Assembly (NCBI GenBank): GCA_016868815.1
Contig: VGFQ01000001.1
Span: forward strand, 186,001-250,000
Direction of reading: 5' to 3'
Length of the DNA: 64,000 nucleotides
Source: Bacteroidota bacterium
GTDB taxonomy: Bacteria; Bacteroidota; Bacteroidia; Chitinophagales; Chitinophagaceae
Shown piece by piece: positions 44,288-52,818 of the stretch. The number at the start of each line of letters is the position of its first letter. Position 1 is the first letter of the stretch. A program made the position numbers and the translations under genes. Below the pieces are notes generated by a model, which was not told the origin of the DNA, ran no database searches, and was given only the letters and a program-made list of their open reading frames with translations.

Positions 44288-44295
44288 CAAATGTA
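44288..44295 (-). promoter_or_regulatory. Predicted -7 box of the WYL regulator (TACATTTG)
   Basis: TACATTTG on the minus strand, a full match to TAnnTTTG, 15 bases upstream of the ATG at 44272. Confidence 0.55.
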
Positions 44296-44414
44296 AGAAT
44301 GAAACCTGCCCTCCGAAAAGCCATCCCCCGCCAACTGACGACGCCGTATCTTCGAAAGGCATTAGCAAAACATTCACAGTCCACGCTTAAACAACCATCC
44401 GCCATCTCCATCCA

Positions 44415-44434
44415 CCCAACCCAACCCAACCCAT
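44415..44434 (+). repeat. Pentanucleotide tandem repeat (CCCAA)3-CCCAT upstream of the YHYH gene
   Basis: Three perfect CCCAA units and a near-perfect fourth lie 3 bases upstream of the ATG at 44438, in the expected ribosome-binding region. The tract is short and flanked by other C-rich sequence. Confidence 0.6.
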
Positions 44435-44437
44435 CCC

Positions 44438-45190
44438 ATGCCGCGTCCGCTGACAACCCTGGCCTTACCCCTGCTGCTCGCCCTGGCATGCTCCGACAAA
44501 AACACTAGCCAGCCGGCGGGCAACAGCTCCACCACCGTCCCGGAAGTGTACAAGAAGATCTACGGCGCCAGCAGCATCACCTCCGACGGCACCTGGCTGA
44601 CCATCCGCAGTAAGGGCCTGCCCGACCATAAGAGCCCCTACTATCCCGCCACCAACGCCCTCTACGAGAACTTCAGCGGCACGACCTTCCGCGGGGTCAC
44701 CTTCCAGAAGAATCCCAACCAGATCGTGGAGAAGAACTATGTCTTCAAGATCCCCCTCAAGCCCGCAGAAGCGGCTGTCAAGCAAGCCACCCCGCTGGGA
44801 CCCATCGGCGTCTCCCTCAACGGCGTGCCCTTCTTCAACCAATACGCCGGCCCCAGCCAGCCGCTCACCAATGAGATCGTCTCCTTCGACCGGTACTGGG
44901 GACATCCCGCACCCGGCGGCTTCTATCACTACCACGTCGAGCCCATCTACCTGACAGTCGAAAAGGTGGGCAAATCGGCCCTCCTCGGCTTCCTCCTCGA
45001 CGGCTTCCCCGTCTATGGACCTGAAGAGAATGGCACCCTCGTAGCAGAAGCCTCCCTCGACGCCTGGCATGGACATAAACATGCCACCACCGACTTCTCA
45101 GCTGGCATCTACCACTATCACATCACAGGCAACGACCCCTATCTCAACGGCGCCGGCTTCTATGGCTCCCCCGGCACTGTCAGCCAGTGA
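44438..45190 (+). CDS. YHYH-domain lipoprotein
   Basis: 250 residues. The N-terminus LTTLALPLLLALACSDK is a lipoprotein signal with the lipobox cysteine at about residue 18. The domain contains two YHYH motifs, GGFYHYHVEPIYL and AGIYHYHITGNDPYLNG, plus GLPDHKSPYY, GVSLNGVPFFNQY and DGFPVYGPEE, all typical of the YHYH family. The histidine-rich motifs suggest metal binding, but no activity is established. First gene of a three-gene set with a MORN lipoprotein and a SCO1 protein; the next start is 1 base after this stop. Confidence 0.85.
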   Translation: MPRPLTTLALPLLLALACSDKNTSQPAGNSSTTVPEVYKKIYGASSITSDGTWLTIRSKGLPDHKSPYYPATNALYENFSGTTFRGVTFQKNPNQIVEKNYVFKIPLKPAEAAVKQATPLGPIGVSLNGVPFFNQYAGPSQPLTNEIVSFDRYWGHPAPGGFYHYHVEPIYLTVEKVGKSALLGFLLDGFPVYGPEENGTLVAEASLDAWHGHKHATTDFSAGIYHYHITGNDPYLNGAGFYGSPGTVSQ

Positions 45191-45191
45191 G

Positions 45192-45746
45192 ATGCGCCGA
45201 CACCTCCTCATACTCCTCCTGGCAGCCGGCTGCCAGCCGGCCCCGGCCCCCACAGGACTGCCCCACCTGTCGGTCTACGATCCCAGCCTCACCCTCCTGC
45301 AAGACAGCCTCTACCATCACGGCCAGCCCTTCTCCGGCACCACCCTCGCCCGCCACCCCAACGGAGACAGCGCCCGGCTCGAAGCATGGCAGCTAGGCCA
45401 GCGGCACGGTGCCCAACGGCAATGGTATCCGAACGGCCAACCCATGGAAGCAAGGACCTATGCCCATGGACAAAAGACAGGCATCCACCGCGGATGGTGG
45501 GCCAATGGCCACAAACGCTTTGAATACCATTTTACTGCCGGCGAACACAACGGGCCCCTGCACGAATGGTACGAAGACGGCAGCCCCCTCCGCGCCTTCC
45601 ACCACCGCATGGGCTACGAAGACGGACAACAACGGATGTGGTGGCCCGACGGCAGCCAACGGGCCAACTACACCGTCCGCCACGGCAGGCGCTATGGGCT
45701 GCTCGGACAGAAACTCTGCAGCAACCCCCTCGACAGCTTACCATGA
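45192..45746 (+). CDS. MORN-repeat lipoprotein (YwqK-like)
   Basis: 184 residues from the ATG at 45192, one base after the YHYH stop. The lipobox is LLILLLAAGCQPAP. Then come repeated units of about 22 residues: GQRHGAQRQWYPNGQPMEARTY, GQKTGIHRGWWANGHKRFEY, GEHNGPLHEWYEDGSPLRAF and GYEDGQQRMWWPDGSQRANY. These are MORN-type repeats, as in proteins often named YwqK antitoxin; that name does not imply toxin neutralisation here. Likely anchored in the same membrane as its neighbours. Confidence 0.8.
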   Translation: MRRHLLILLLAAGCQPAPAPTGLPHLSVYDPSLTLLQDSLYHHGQPFSGTTLARHPNGDSARLEAWQLGQRHGAQRQWYPNGQPMEARTYAHGQKTGIHRGWWANGHKRFEYHFTAGEHNGPLHEWYEDGSPLRAFHHRMGYEDGQQRMWWPDGSQRANYTVRHGRRYGLLGQKLCSNPLDSLP

Positions 45747-46420
45747 GCCACCAACCCTCCCTGGCCCACTGCCTGCTGCTCACCACTGCCGCCGGCCTGG
45801 CCACCCTCGCCGCCTGCAGCCCACCACAGGCACCTGCCGACACACTCCCCTTCTTCCCGACACCCGACTGGACGGCCCGATGGATGCAGCCCTCTGACCC
45901 TGGCTATGACAAGATCCCTCAGATCCCCGCTTTCACGCTGACCGACCAGGAAGGACATCCCCTCACAGAAAAAAACTTAGACGGCAAGATCACCGTCGCC
46001 AACTTCTTCTTCAGCCGATGCCGCAACATCTGCCCCCGCATGTCGGCAAACATGCGCCTCCTGCAAGACACCTACAAAGAAGATGACCGCATCCTGCTGC
46101 TCTCCCATTCTGTAGACCCAGAATCCGACAGCGTGCCCACCCTGCACACCTATGCCATCACCCAGGGAGCCGACCCCTCCCGGTGGAGACTGGTCACCGG
46201 CGACCGCCAGCAGATCTATGCACTCGCAAGAAATGCCTACTTCGCTGGAAATACTCCCGGGCCCAGCGTCTCGGGACGCGACTTCCTGCACACAGAAGAC
46301 TTCATCCTGCTAGACGCGCGAAGACACATCCGTGGATTGTATAACGGCACCCTCCGCTCCGAGATGGACCGGATCCGCGAAGACATCGTTATCCTGCAAA
46401 AAGAATCACAAGACCACTAG
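45743..46420 (+). CDS. SCO1/SenC-family thioredoxin-like lipoprotein
   Basis: 225 residues from the ATG at 45743, overlapping the MORN stop by 4 bases (ATGA). The lipobox is TLAACSPP. The thioredoxin fold carries FFFSRCRNICPRMSANM with the CxxxC copper site, SHSVDPESDSVPTL and a later LHTEDFILLDARRHIRG with the conserved histidine. SCO proteins deliver copper to cytochrome oxidase CuA or act as redox factors. It overlaps tatD tail to tail by 4 bases. Confidence 0.87.
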   Translation: MSHQPSLAHCLLLTTAAGLATLAACSPPQAPADTLPFFPTPDWTARWMQPSDPGYDKIPQIPAFTLTDQEGHPLTEKNLDGKITVANFFFSRCRNICPRMSANMRLLQDTYKEDDRILLLSHSVDPESDSVPTLHTYAITQGADPSRWRLVTGDRQQIYALARNAYFAGNTPGPSVSGRDFLHTEDFILLDARRHIRGLYNGTLRSEMDRIREDIVILQKESQDH

Positions 46421-47181
46421 GCAGAAAATAAAGCCCTGGCATTGCGGGTGGTGATGGCCGCCACCTCGGCGACCGGCAGGCCCGTGATGCGCGCCAAGGC
46501 CTCTGCCACCTTCACCAACTGGGAAGGCTCGTTGCGCTGTCCCCGGAAGGGCACCGGCGAGATGAAGGGCGCATCCGTCTCCAACACCACCCTGTCGAGG
46601 CCGACCGCCCGGATGACAGGCTCCAACCCCCCATTCTTATAAGTCAACACGCCGCCAATGCCCAGGTAGAAGCCAAGATCTGCGACGGCCGCTGCCTGCT
46701 GCACCGTGCCGGAGAAACAATGAAAGACACCCTGCAACTGCCCGTCCTGATGCGTGCGAATGACCTCAATACATTCATCGGTAGCCTTGCGGCTGTGCAG
46801 CACCACCGGAAGTCTCGCCGCCTTGGCCCAGCCGATCTGTATGTGAAAGGCGGCATACTGCTGCTCACGGAAGGTCTCGTCCCAGTGAAAATCCAGCCCG
46901 ATCTCGCCAACCGCCGCAAAAGGCCTTCTGTCTAGCCACTGCCGGACGACAGCCAGCTCTGCCTCATAGTCTCCCTTCACCGAACAGGGATGCAGGCCGG
47001 CCATCGCATGGCAGAACTCCGGATAGCGGGCCTCTAGGGCCAGGAGATCATCCATCACAGACGAGTCGATCGCCGGGAGATAGCAGGCCTGGACACCTGC
47101 CTGCAAGGCCCGCTCTAGGACTGCTTCCAGGTCCGGACGGAAAGCGTCTAGGTAAAGATGGTTGTGTGTGTCGATGAACAA
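46417..47181 (-). CDS. tatD: TatD-family metal-dependent DNase/hydrolase
   Basis: 254 residues, TIM-barrel amidohydrolase fold. The N-terminal FIDTHNHLYLDAF gives the HxH metal ligands. GEIGLDFHWD supplies the bridging glutamate, and LPVVLHSRKA, GVFHCFSGT and VLETDAPFISP provide the remaining His and Asp ligands. TatD proteins are 3'-5' DNA exonucleases implicated in repair of oxidised DNA and in quality control. Monocistronic. Confidence 0.92.
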   Translation of the reverse strand: MFIDTHNHLYLDAFRPDLEAVLERALQAGVQACYLPAIDSSVMDDLLALEARYPEFCHAMAGLHPCSVKGDYEAELAVVRQWLDRRPFAAVGEIGLDFHWDETFREQQYAAFHIQIGWAKAARLPVVLHSRKATDECIEVIRTHQDGQLQGVFHCFSGTVQQAAAVADLGFYLGIGGVLTYKNGGLEPVIRAVGLDRVVLETDAPFISPVPFRGQRNEPSQLVKVAEALARITGLPVAEVAAITTRNARALFSA

Positions 47182-47332
47182 GGGACCGATGGGTTCAGTG
47201 TGAGCGGATCAGGGAGCAGGCTGGGTAATTTTACGAAGCACTCGCGCAGGTTGGATGGGAACAATGAAAATTTGGCAAAATCATAGATTCTGTTAAATTG
47301 CGCTAGTTTTCATAGGGTACGGATAATTAAAC

Positions 47333-47365
47333 GGGTTTGGATTTCTATCCAGACCCTATTTTTTT
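47333..47365 (+). terminator. Orphan plus-strand Rho-independent terminator
   Basis: GGGTTTGGAT (47333-47342) pairs with ATCCAGACCC (47347-47356), one wobble, loop TTCT, and is followed by TATTTTTTT. Both flanking genes are on the minus strand, so it terminates no annotated gene. It could end a small RNA. Confidence 0.6.
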
Positions 47366-47399
47366 GCCTCCTCTTCCTGCCCCAGTCTAATTCGTAAAA

Positions 47400-48029
47400 T
47401 TACGGTAACGCCAGCGCCAGCCAGCCTTGTGCGCGGAGATGGGCCAGTATCTGGGGAAGGGCATAGAGCACGCGGGGGGCTGCCTTTTGGCTATCGTGGA
47501 AGACGACGATGTCGCCAGGGCGTATCTGCCTTACTACAGCTGCCGCGCACTGCAGGGGATCCAGCCGGGGGTCGAAGTCGCCACTCAACAAACTCCACAT
47601 GACGGTTTGCAGGGAAAACGGTGGCTCAGCCAAGCGGCGGCAGAGGCGCGGGGTCGTCCGGCCATAGGGAGGCCTGAAATAGCGACTTTCGACCTGCGCC
47701 TGCGCCTCCCGAACATCAGCCAGATAGTCGGGCAGAGGAGTCTGCCATCCATCCAGATGGCGATGGGTATGGTTGCCCACGGCATGCCCTTCCTCCCGGA
47801 TCCGGCGGAACAGCTGCGGGTGAGTTGCCACCCTGGCGCCAACACAGAAAAAACTGGCATGCGCCCCCTCCCGGGCCAACAGGTCGAGGATGGGTTCCGT
47901 CACCCCGGGGCATGGGCCATCGTCGAAGGTGAGGTATACGGCCGGGGCTTCTTCCCGGACGGGCATCTGCCAGCGCAGGCCAGGCCATAGGCGCATGAGC
48001 ACCGTAGGCATCCGATGGACATACCGCAT
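47400..48029 (-). CDS. Polysaccharide deacetylase (NodB homology domain)
   Basis: 209 residues from the ATG at 48029; the longer frame to 48080 crosses the promoter box. NodB motifs are all present: VYLTFDDGPCPG (catalytic Asp and metal Asp), HAVGNHTHRHLDG (metal His residues), YFRPPYGRTTP and GDIVVFHDS. It removes N- or O-acetyl groups from chitin-, peptidoglycan- or xylan-like polymers. No signal peptide is evident, so its location is uncertain. Divergent from gltX; the two starts lie 100 bases apart. Confidence 0.9.
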   Translation of the reverse strand: MRYVHRMPTVLMRLWPGLRWQMPVREEAPAVYLTFDDGPCPGVTEPILDLLAREGAHASFFCVGARVATHPQLFRRIREEGHAVGNHTHRHLDGWQTPLPDYLADVREAQAQVESRYFRPPYGRTTPRLCRRLAEPPFSLQTVMWSLLSGDFDPRLDPLQCAAAVVRQIRPGDIVVFHDSQKAAPRVLYALPQILAHLRAQGWLALALP

Positions 48030-48033
48030 CCCA

Positions 48034-48041
48034 TAAAGGTA
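48034..48041 (-). promoter_or_regulatory. Predicted -7 box of the deacetylase gene (TACCTTTA)
   Basis: TACCTTTA on the minus strand ends 4 bases before the ATG at 48029, predicting a leaderless transcript. Confidence 0.5.
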
Positions 48042-48117
48042 CCTCTCCTGGCGGTACCATAGGACTGGCGGCCCTTTCAACGCCGATGCCTGCCTCCAGA
48101 CCTGAGGCGCATTGGAC

Positions 48118-48125
48118 TATCTTTG
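48118..48125 (+). promoter_or_regulatory. Predicted -7 box of gltX (TATCTTTG)
   Basis: TATCTTTG is a full match to TAnnTTTG and ends 4 bases before the gltX ATG at 48130. It lies inside the longer nominal reading frame and so argues against a start at 48112. Confidence 0.55.
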
Positions 48126-48129
48126 CCAT

Positions 48130-49671
48130 ATGTTGCAGCGGAAGACGAGGGTTCGTTTTGCGCCCAGTCCCACGGGTGGGCTACACCTAGGTGGCGTGCG
48201 CACCGCCCTCTTCAACTACCTCTTCGCCAAACGCCATCAGGGCGAGTTCATCCTGCGCATCGAAGACACCGACCAGTCGCGCTTCGTGCCGGGCGCCGAG
48301 CAGTACATCCTCGACAGCCTCCGATGGTGCGGGCTGGAGCCCGATGAGAGCCCGGAGCAGGGCGGCCCTTTTGGCCCCTATCGGCAAAGCGAGCGAAAAG
48401 CCCTGTACCGGCAACAGGCCGAGCGGCTGGTAGCCTCCGGCCATGCCTACTACGCCTTCGACACGCCCGAAGAGATTGAAGCCATGCGCGAGCATTGGCG
48501 CACAGAAGAAGATCCATCTCCCCAATACGGCCAGCGGCTGCGGATGCACATGCGCAACTCCCTCACCCTCCCGTCGGAGGAGGTGCAGGCACTCCTGCAG
48601 TCGGGCCATCCCTGTGTCATCCGTCTGCGGATGCCTGCCGACGAAGTGGTGGGATTCGAGGACATGGTACGCGGACACGTCGAATTCCAGACCGCTCAGA
48701 TCGACGACAAAGTCCTGCTGAAGGCCGACGGGATGCCGACCTATCACCTGGCCGTTGTCGTCGACGATTACCACATGCACATCACCCATGCCTTCCGAGG
48801 AGAAGAATGGCTGCCATCTGCGCCCGTACATCTCCTGCTCTGGAAATACTTGGGATGGGCAGAACAGATGCCACAATGGGCTCACCTCCCCCTCATCCTC
48901 AAGCCGGACGGGCACGGGAAACTCAGCAAACGAGACGGCGAGCGGCTGGGCTTCCCCGTCTTCGCCATGGACTGGAGAGACCCGGCCTCCGGCGAAGTCA
49001 CGCGGGGCTTCCGCGAGATGGGATTCCTGCCCGAAGCCTTTGTCAACATGCTAGCCCTGCTTGGATGGAACGATGGTAGCGGTCAGGAGATCTTCTCCCT
49101 CGGGGAGCTGGTGGCCACCTTCTCCCTCGACAGGGTGCACAAAGGCGGTGCAAGGTTCGATTTTGAGAAGGCCAAATGGTACAACCAGGAATGGATCCGC
49201 AGGACTGCTAACCAGCAGCTGCTGCCCTTAGCAGACTCCGTCTTTCGCGATCATGGCATCGACGTGGACCCGGCCCGACTGGCAGAAGCCATCCCTCTGG
49301 TCAAAGACCGCTGCATCCTGCTGACGGACTTCATCCCGCAGGCAGCCTTTCTGTTCCGGGCTCCGCTGGCCTGGGACAAGCCCTCCATTGCAGCAAAATG
49401 GAACCCGCAGAGGCAGCGCTTCTTCCTAGACTGGACGGAAGAGCTGGCAGCGGGGCATGGCGAATGGACGGCCACGACCCTCGAGCAGTCCTTTCAGGCA
49501 GCCGCCACTGCCGCTGGCATCAAAGCAGGAGAACTGCAGCTGCCCCTGCGCATCATGCTCGTCGGCGGCAAGTACGGTCCGCCTGTCTTCACCATCGCAG
49601 CCCTCATCGGACAAAGAGAGACCTATGCCCGCATCCGCAGAGCCCTGCAGGAGTTGGATGCCGGCACCTGA
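48130..49671 (+). CDS. gltX: Glutamate--tRNA ligase
   Basis: 513 residues, starting MLQRKTRVRFAPSPTGGLHLGG. Class I synthetase motifs: the HIGH-type GGLHLGGVRTALFNYLF and the KMSKS-type KLSKRDG. The catalytic domain is followed by the all-helical anticodon-binding domain (FIPQAAFLFRAPLAWDKP, then LRIMLVGGKYGPPVF). It charges tRNA-Glu with glutamate. Shortened from 48112 because of the promoter box. The B12-binding gene follows 48 bases downstream. Confidence 0.96.
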   Translation: MLQRKTRVRFAPSPTGGLHLGGVRTALFNYLFAKRHQGEFILRIEDTDQSRFVPGAEQYILDSLRWCGLEPDESPEQGGPFGPYRQSERKALYRQQAERLVASGHAYYAFDTPEEIEAMREHWRTEEDPSPQYGQRLRMHMRNSLTLPSEEVQALLQSGHPCVIRLRMPADEVVGFEDMVRGHVEFQTAQIDDKVLLKADGMPTYHLAVVVDDYHMHITHAFRGEEWLPSAPVHLLLWKYLGWAEQMPQWAHLPLILKPDGHGKLSKRDGERLGFPVFAMDWRDPASGEVTRGFREMGFLPEAFVNMLALLGWNDGSGQEIFSLGELVATFSLDRVHKGGARFDFEKAKWYNQEWIRRTANQQLLPLADSVFRDHGIDVDPARLAEAIPLVKDRCILLTDFIPQAAFLFRAPLAWDKPSIAAKWNPQRQRFFLDWTEELAAGHGEWTATTLEQSFQAAATAAGIKAGELQLPLRIMLVGGKYGPPVFTIAALIGQRETYARIRRALQELDAGT

Positions 49672-49719
49672 GCCGAAGCGCTGGCGATCTGATTTGACAA
49701 AGTCAAGAAACCGGTAAGT

Positions 49720-50127
49720 ATGGAACGCCCTATCAGAGTACTCATCGCCAAGGTCGGCCTCGACGGCCACGACCGGGGCGCCAAAGTGATCGCTGCCGCC
49801 CTGCGTGATACAGGCATGGAAGTCGTATACACCGGCCTCCGGCAGACACCCGAGATGGTCGTCAACGCTGCCTTGCAGGAAGATGTAGATGCCATCGGCA
49901 TCAGCATCCTCTCCGGTGCTCATATGACCGTCTTTCCTAAAATCATCACCCTCATGCATGAGAAAGGGATGGAAGGCGTGCTGCTGACCGGGGGAGGCAT
50001 CATCCCGCCAGACGATATGCAGCAGCTCCGCGAAGCTGGCGTAGGAACACTCTTCGACCCTGGCACACCCACTGCACAAATCGCAGCATACATCCGCGAA
50101 TGGGTGTCCAGCCACCCCCGGGGATAA
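49720..50127 (+). CDS. Stand-alone B12-binding domain protein (methylmalonyl-CoA mutase C-terminal type)
   Basis: 135 residues forming only a cobalamin-binding Rossmann domain. [17 protein letters not shown] contains the DxHxxG motif (His ligand to cobalt) at residues 15-20. [11 protein letters not shown] and [13 protein letters not shown] follow, as in the small or C-terminal part of acyl-CoA mutases. It must work with a separate catalytic subunit, none of which is in the window. A crotonase gene follows 31 bases later, fitting short-chain acyl-CoA metabolism. A perfect inverted repeat TTGAC-AAA-GTCAA (49694-49706) lies upstream. Confidence 0.88.
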   Translation: MERPIRVLIAKVGLDGHDRGAKVIAAALRDTGMEVVYTGLRQTPEMVVNAALQEDVDAIGISILSGAHMTVFPKIITLMHEKGMEGVLLTGGGIIPPDDMQQLREAGVGTLFDPGTPTAQIAAYIREWVSSHPRG

Positions 50128-50158
50128 ACAGCCCCCGGCTACTGAAAAATCCTGCCAA

Positions 50159-50938
50159 ATGTTATACGCCACACTACTCACAGACCTCTCCGAAGGAATT
50201 CTAACGGCCACGGTCAACCGCCCCGAGAAGCTCAACGCCCTCAACCATCAGGTAATGGCAGACCTGGAAATGCTGATGGACGAGGTGGCGGCATGCGCAG
50301 ATGTCAAAGCCCTCATCCTGACAGGTGCCGGAGAGAAGTCGTTCGTCGCCGGGGCAGACATCTCCGAGTTCCTCGCAGCCGATGCCGCAGGCGCCTCCCG
50401 TATGGCACAGCGGGGGCAGGATGTTTTTGCCCGCTTCGAGCAGTCGCCCAAGCCCGTACTCGCCGCCGTCAATGGCTTCGCACTGGGAGGCGGCTGCGAG
50501 CTAGCAATGAGCTGCCATCTGCGCATCGCCTCCGAGAGCGCCCGCTTCGGCCAGCCGGAAGTGAACCTCGGCATCATCCCGGGCTATGGCGGCACGCAGC
50601 GCCTGACGCGACTGGTGGGTCGCGGCAAAGCCCTGGAATGGATGATGTCTGGCCAAATGATAGACGCCCACGAGGCCCATGCGCGGGGACTGGTCAATCA
50701 CGTCACCTCACCAAAAGAGTTGCTGCCTGAGAGCCGCAAGCTGCTGTCGGTGATCTTATCCCGCTCCCCCACGGCTATCGCCCGCGTCATCGCAGCTGTT
50801 AATGCCTCGCATGACGGCCGGATAGACGGATTTGAAGAAGAAGTACGTCTCTTCGGCGAATGCTCGGGCACGGAAGACATGAAAGAGGGCGTCACGGCCT
50901 TTCTAGAGAAACGTAAGCCCATCTTCCCCGGACGTTAA
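50159..50938 (+). CDS. Enoyl-CoA hydratase/isomerase (crotonase family)
   Basis: 259 residues. The oxyanion-hole motif KSFVAGADISEFLA and the family signature GGGCELAMSCHLRIASESARFGQPEVNLGIIPGYGGTQRL carry the two glutamates (in CELA and PEVN) of active hydratases. It hydrates crotonyl-CoA-type enoyl-CoAs in beta-oxidation or butyrate metabolism; exact chain-length preference is not readable. It lies between the B12-binding gene (31 bases) and fumC. Confidence 0.9.
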   Translation: MLYATLLTDLSEGILTATVNRPEKLNALNHQVMADLEMLMDEVAACADVKALILTGAGEKSFVAGADISEFLAADAAGASRMAQRGQDVFARFEQSPKPVLAAVNGFALGGGCELAMSCHLRIASESARFGQPEVNLGIIPGYGGTQRLTRLVGRGKALEWMMSGQMIDAHEAHARGLVNHVTSPKELLPESRKLLSVILSRSPTAIARVIAAVNASHDGRIDGFEEEVRLFGECSGTEDMKEGVTAFLEKRKPIFPGR

Positions 50939-50983
50939 ATGAAACATCACATCCCATCACTCGCTACAAACACAGTAAGGCAT

Positions 50984-52381
50984 ATGGACTACAGGATCGA
51001 AAAAGACACGATGGGCGAAGTCAGCGTACCTGCCCATGCATACTACGGCGCACAGACACAGCGCAGCATCGACAACTTCCGCATCGCAGCAGACACCGAT
51101 CGCATGCCCCTGGAAATTGTACGGGCCTTTGCCATCCTCAAAAAAGCCGCAGCCCTCACCAACTTCGAAGCGGGCGTCTTGTCAGAAGAAAAGTATTTGC
51201 TGATCGGGAAGGTCTGCGACGAGATCCTTTCCGGTAGCCTTGACGCGGAATTCCCCCTAGTCGTATGGCAGACGGGCAGCGGCACCCAGAGCAATATGAA
51301 CGTCAACGAAGTGGTCGCCTATCGGGGGCATGTCCTCTCGGGAGGCTCGCTGGCCGACAAGGACAAATGCCTGCACCCCAATGATGACGTCAACAAGTCG
51401 CAGTCCTCCAACGACACCTTCCCGACGGCCATGCACATCGCCGCTTATCAGATGCTCATCCATACCACCGTGCCCGGCATCGAAAAACTGCGCGACACGC
51501 TGGCAAAGAAAAGCCATGAATGGATGCACATCGTCAAGATAGGACGAACGCATTTCATGGACGCCACGCCCCTCACACTGGGGCAAGAGTTCAGCGGCTA
51601 TGTCTCACAATTAGACCATGGCCTGCGGGCCATCCGGCATACACTGCCCCACCTGGCCGAGCTGGCCCTGGGGGGCACAGCAGTAGGCACTGGCATCAAC
51701 ACGCCAGCAGGATATTCCGAGAATGTCGCTCGACATATCGCGGCACTGACAGACCTTCCCTTCGCCACTGCAGAAAACAAGTTTGAGGCGCTGGCAGCGC
51801 ATGATGCCATCGTCGAAGCACACGGCGCCCTCAAGACGGTGGCCGTCAGCCTCATGAAGATTGCCAATGACATCCGCATGCTTTCCTCCGGCCCCCGCAG
51901 TGGCATCGGGGAAATCTTTATCCCGGACAACGAGCCCGGCTCCTCCATCATGCCCGGCAAGGTCAACCCTACGCAATGCGAAGCCCTCACCATGGTGGCC
52001 GCCCAGGTGCTGGGAAACGATGTCGCCATCAACATCGGCGGCGCCACCGGACATTTTGAGCTCAACGTCTTCAAGCCCGTGATGATCCGGAACTTCCTCC
52101 ACAGTGCCCGCCTTATAGGCGATGCCTGTGTGAGCTTCACCGACAAATGTGCCATCGGCATCCAGCCGATAGAAGCTAATATTCGAAAGCATGTAGACAG
52201 CTCTCTGATGCTGGTGACTGCCCTCAACACTCGCATCGGCTATTATAAAGCGGCAGAGATCGCACAAAAGGCACATAAAGAAGGAACGACCCTCAAGGAG
52301 ATGGCCGTTCGGCTGGGCTATGTGACATCCGAGCAGTTCGATGAATGGGTCGTCCCAGCAGCCATGGTCGGACAAATATGA
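50984..52381 (+). CDS. fumC: Fumarate hydratase class II
   Basis: 465 residues from the ATG at 50984, which begins [26 protein letters not shown] as in class II fumarases. An ATG at 50939, right after the crotonase stop, would add 15 unconserved residues. Active-site regions [47 protein letters not shown] and [16 protein letters not shown] (catalytic loop) are intact. Converts fumarate to malate in the TCA cycle without an iron-sulphur cluster. Confidence 0.94.
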   Translation: MDYRIEKDTMGEVSVPAHAYYGAQTQRSIDNFRIAADTDRMPLEIVRAFAILKKAAALTNFEAGVLSEEKYLLIGKVCDEILSGSLDAEFPLVVWQTGSGTQSNMNVNEVVAYRGHVLSGGSLADKDKCLHPNDDVNKSQSSNDTFPTAMHIAAYQMLIHTTVPGIEKLRDTLAKKSHEWMHIVKIGRTHFMDATPLTLGQEFSGYVSQLDHGLRAIRHTLPHLAELALGGTAVGTGINTPAGYSENVARHIAALTDLPFATAENKFEALAAHDAIVEAHGALKTVAVSLMKIANDIRMLSSGPRSGIGEIFIPDNEPGSSIMPGKVNPTQCEALTMVAAQVLGNDVAINIGGATGHFELNVFKPVMIRNFLHSARLIGDACVSFTDKCAIGIQPIEANIRKHVDSSLMLVTALNTRIGYYKAAEIAQKAHKEGTTLKEMAVRLGYVTSEQFDEWVVPAAMVGQI

Positions 52382-52511
52382 AAAAAAATCTGTGGCTTAG
52401 AAATTGAACCCCAATTCCTTGGAGATCTGCGGAACGGTTCCAGCCTATGCAGGTATAATAACGTGATGCCCTTGCTCGTTTTATCTGCATCCGTAACGAA
52501 CCCATCCCATT

Positions 52512-52700
52512 ATGTTAGTACCCTTTGAAAACAACAGACAGGCATTGGAAAACCCCGACGCCTGGACAGAGCAGCCTTGCCAAGAAGAAATCGAAGAACA
52601 ATTCCAAGAGATGATCCGCAAGCAGTTAGAGCTCTGGCAGATCGATGCAGATCTCCAGGAAGTACTCTACCGGGGCACCAGCCTAGACAGAAAAAACTAA
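52512..52700 (+). CDS. Small 62-residue protein, unknown
   Basis: Highly charged: an acidic middle (CQEEIEEQFQEMIRKQLELW) predicted helical, no signal peptide or membrane segment. It has its own start after 130 bases of gap behind fumC and a strong terminator 40 bases after its stop, which supports an expressed short gene. I do not recognise the family. Confidence 0.55.
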   Translation: MLVPFENNRQALENPDAWTEQPCQEEIEEQFQEMIRKQLELWQIDADLQEVLYRGTSLDRKN

Positions 52701-52740
52701 ACGCTAGGTTTTTTGGTTTTCAGTTGGTTTGAATCCGGAA

Positions 52741-52765
52741 ATCCTGCCCTCGGGCAGGATTTTTC
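52741..52765 (+). terminator. Rho-independent terminator after the 62-residue gene
   Basis: Perfect 10-bp stem AATCCTGCCC (52741-52750) / GGGCAGGATT (52753-52762) with a two-base loop, running into a T run. Confidence 0.88.
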
Positions 52766-52818
52766 ATGAGCGGCAGACCATAAAGTACGTTTACCGACCT
52801 CCGTCAACCCTGATGGGC

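Noticed and set aside
49694-49706. TTGAC-AAA-GTCAA inverted repeat as a regulator site
   Set aside because: A single short palindrome with no second copy noticed; kept only as a remark under the B12-binding gene.
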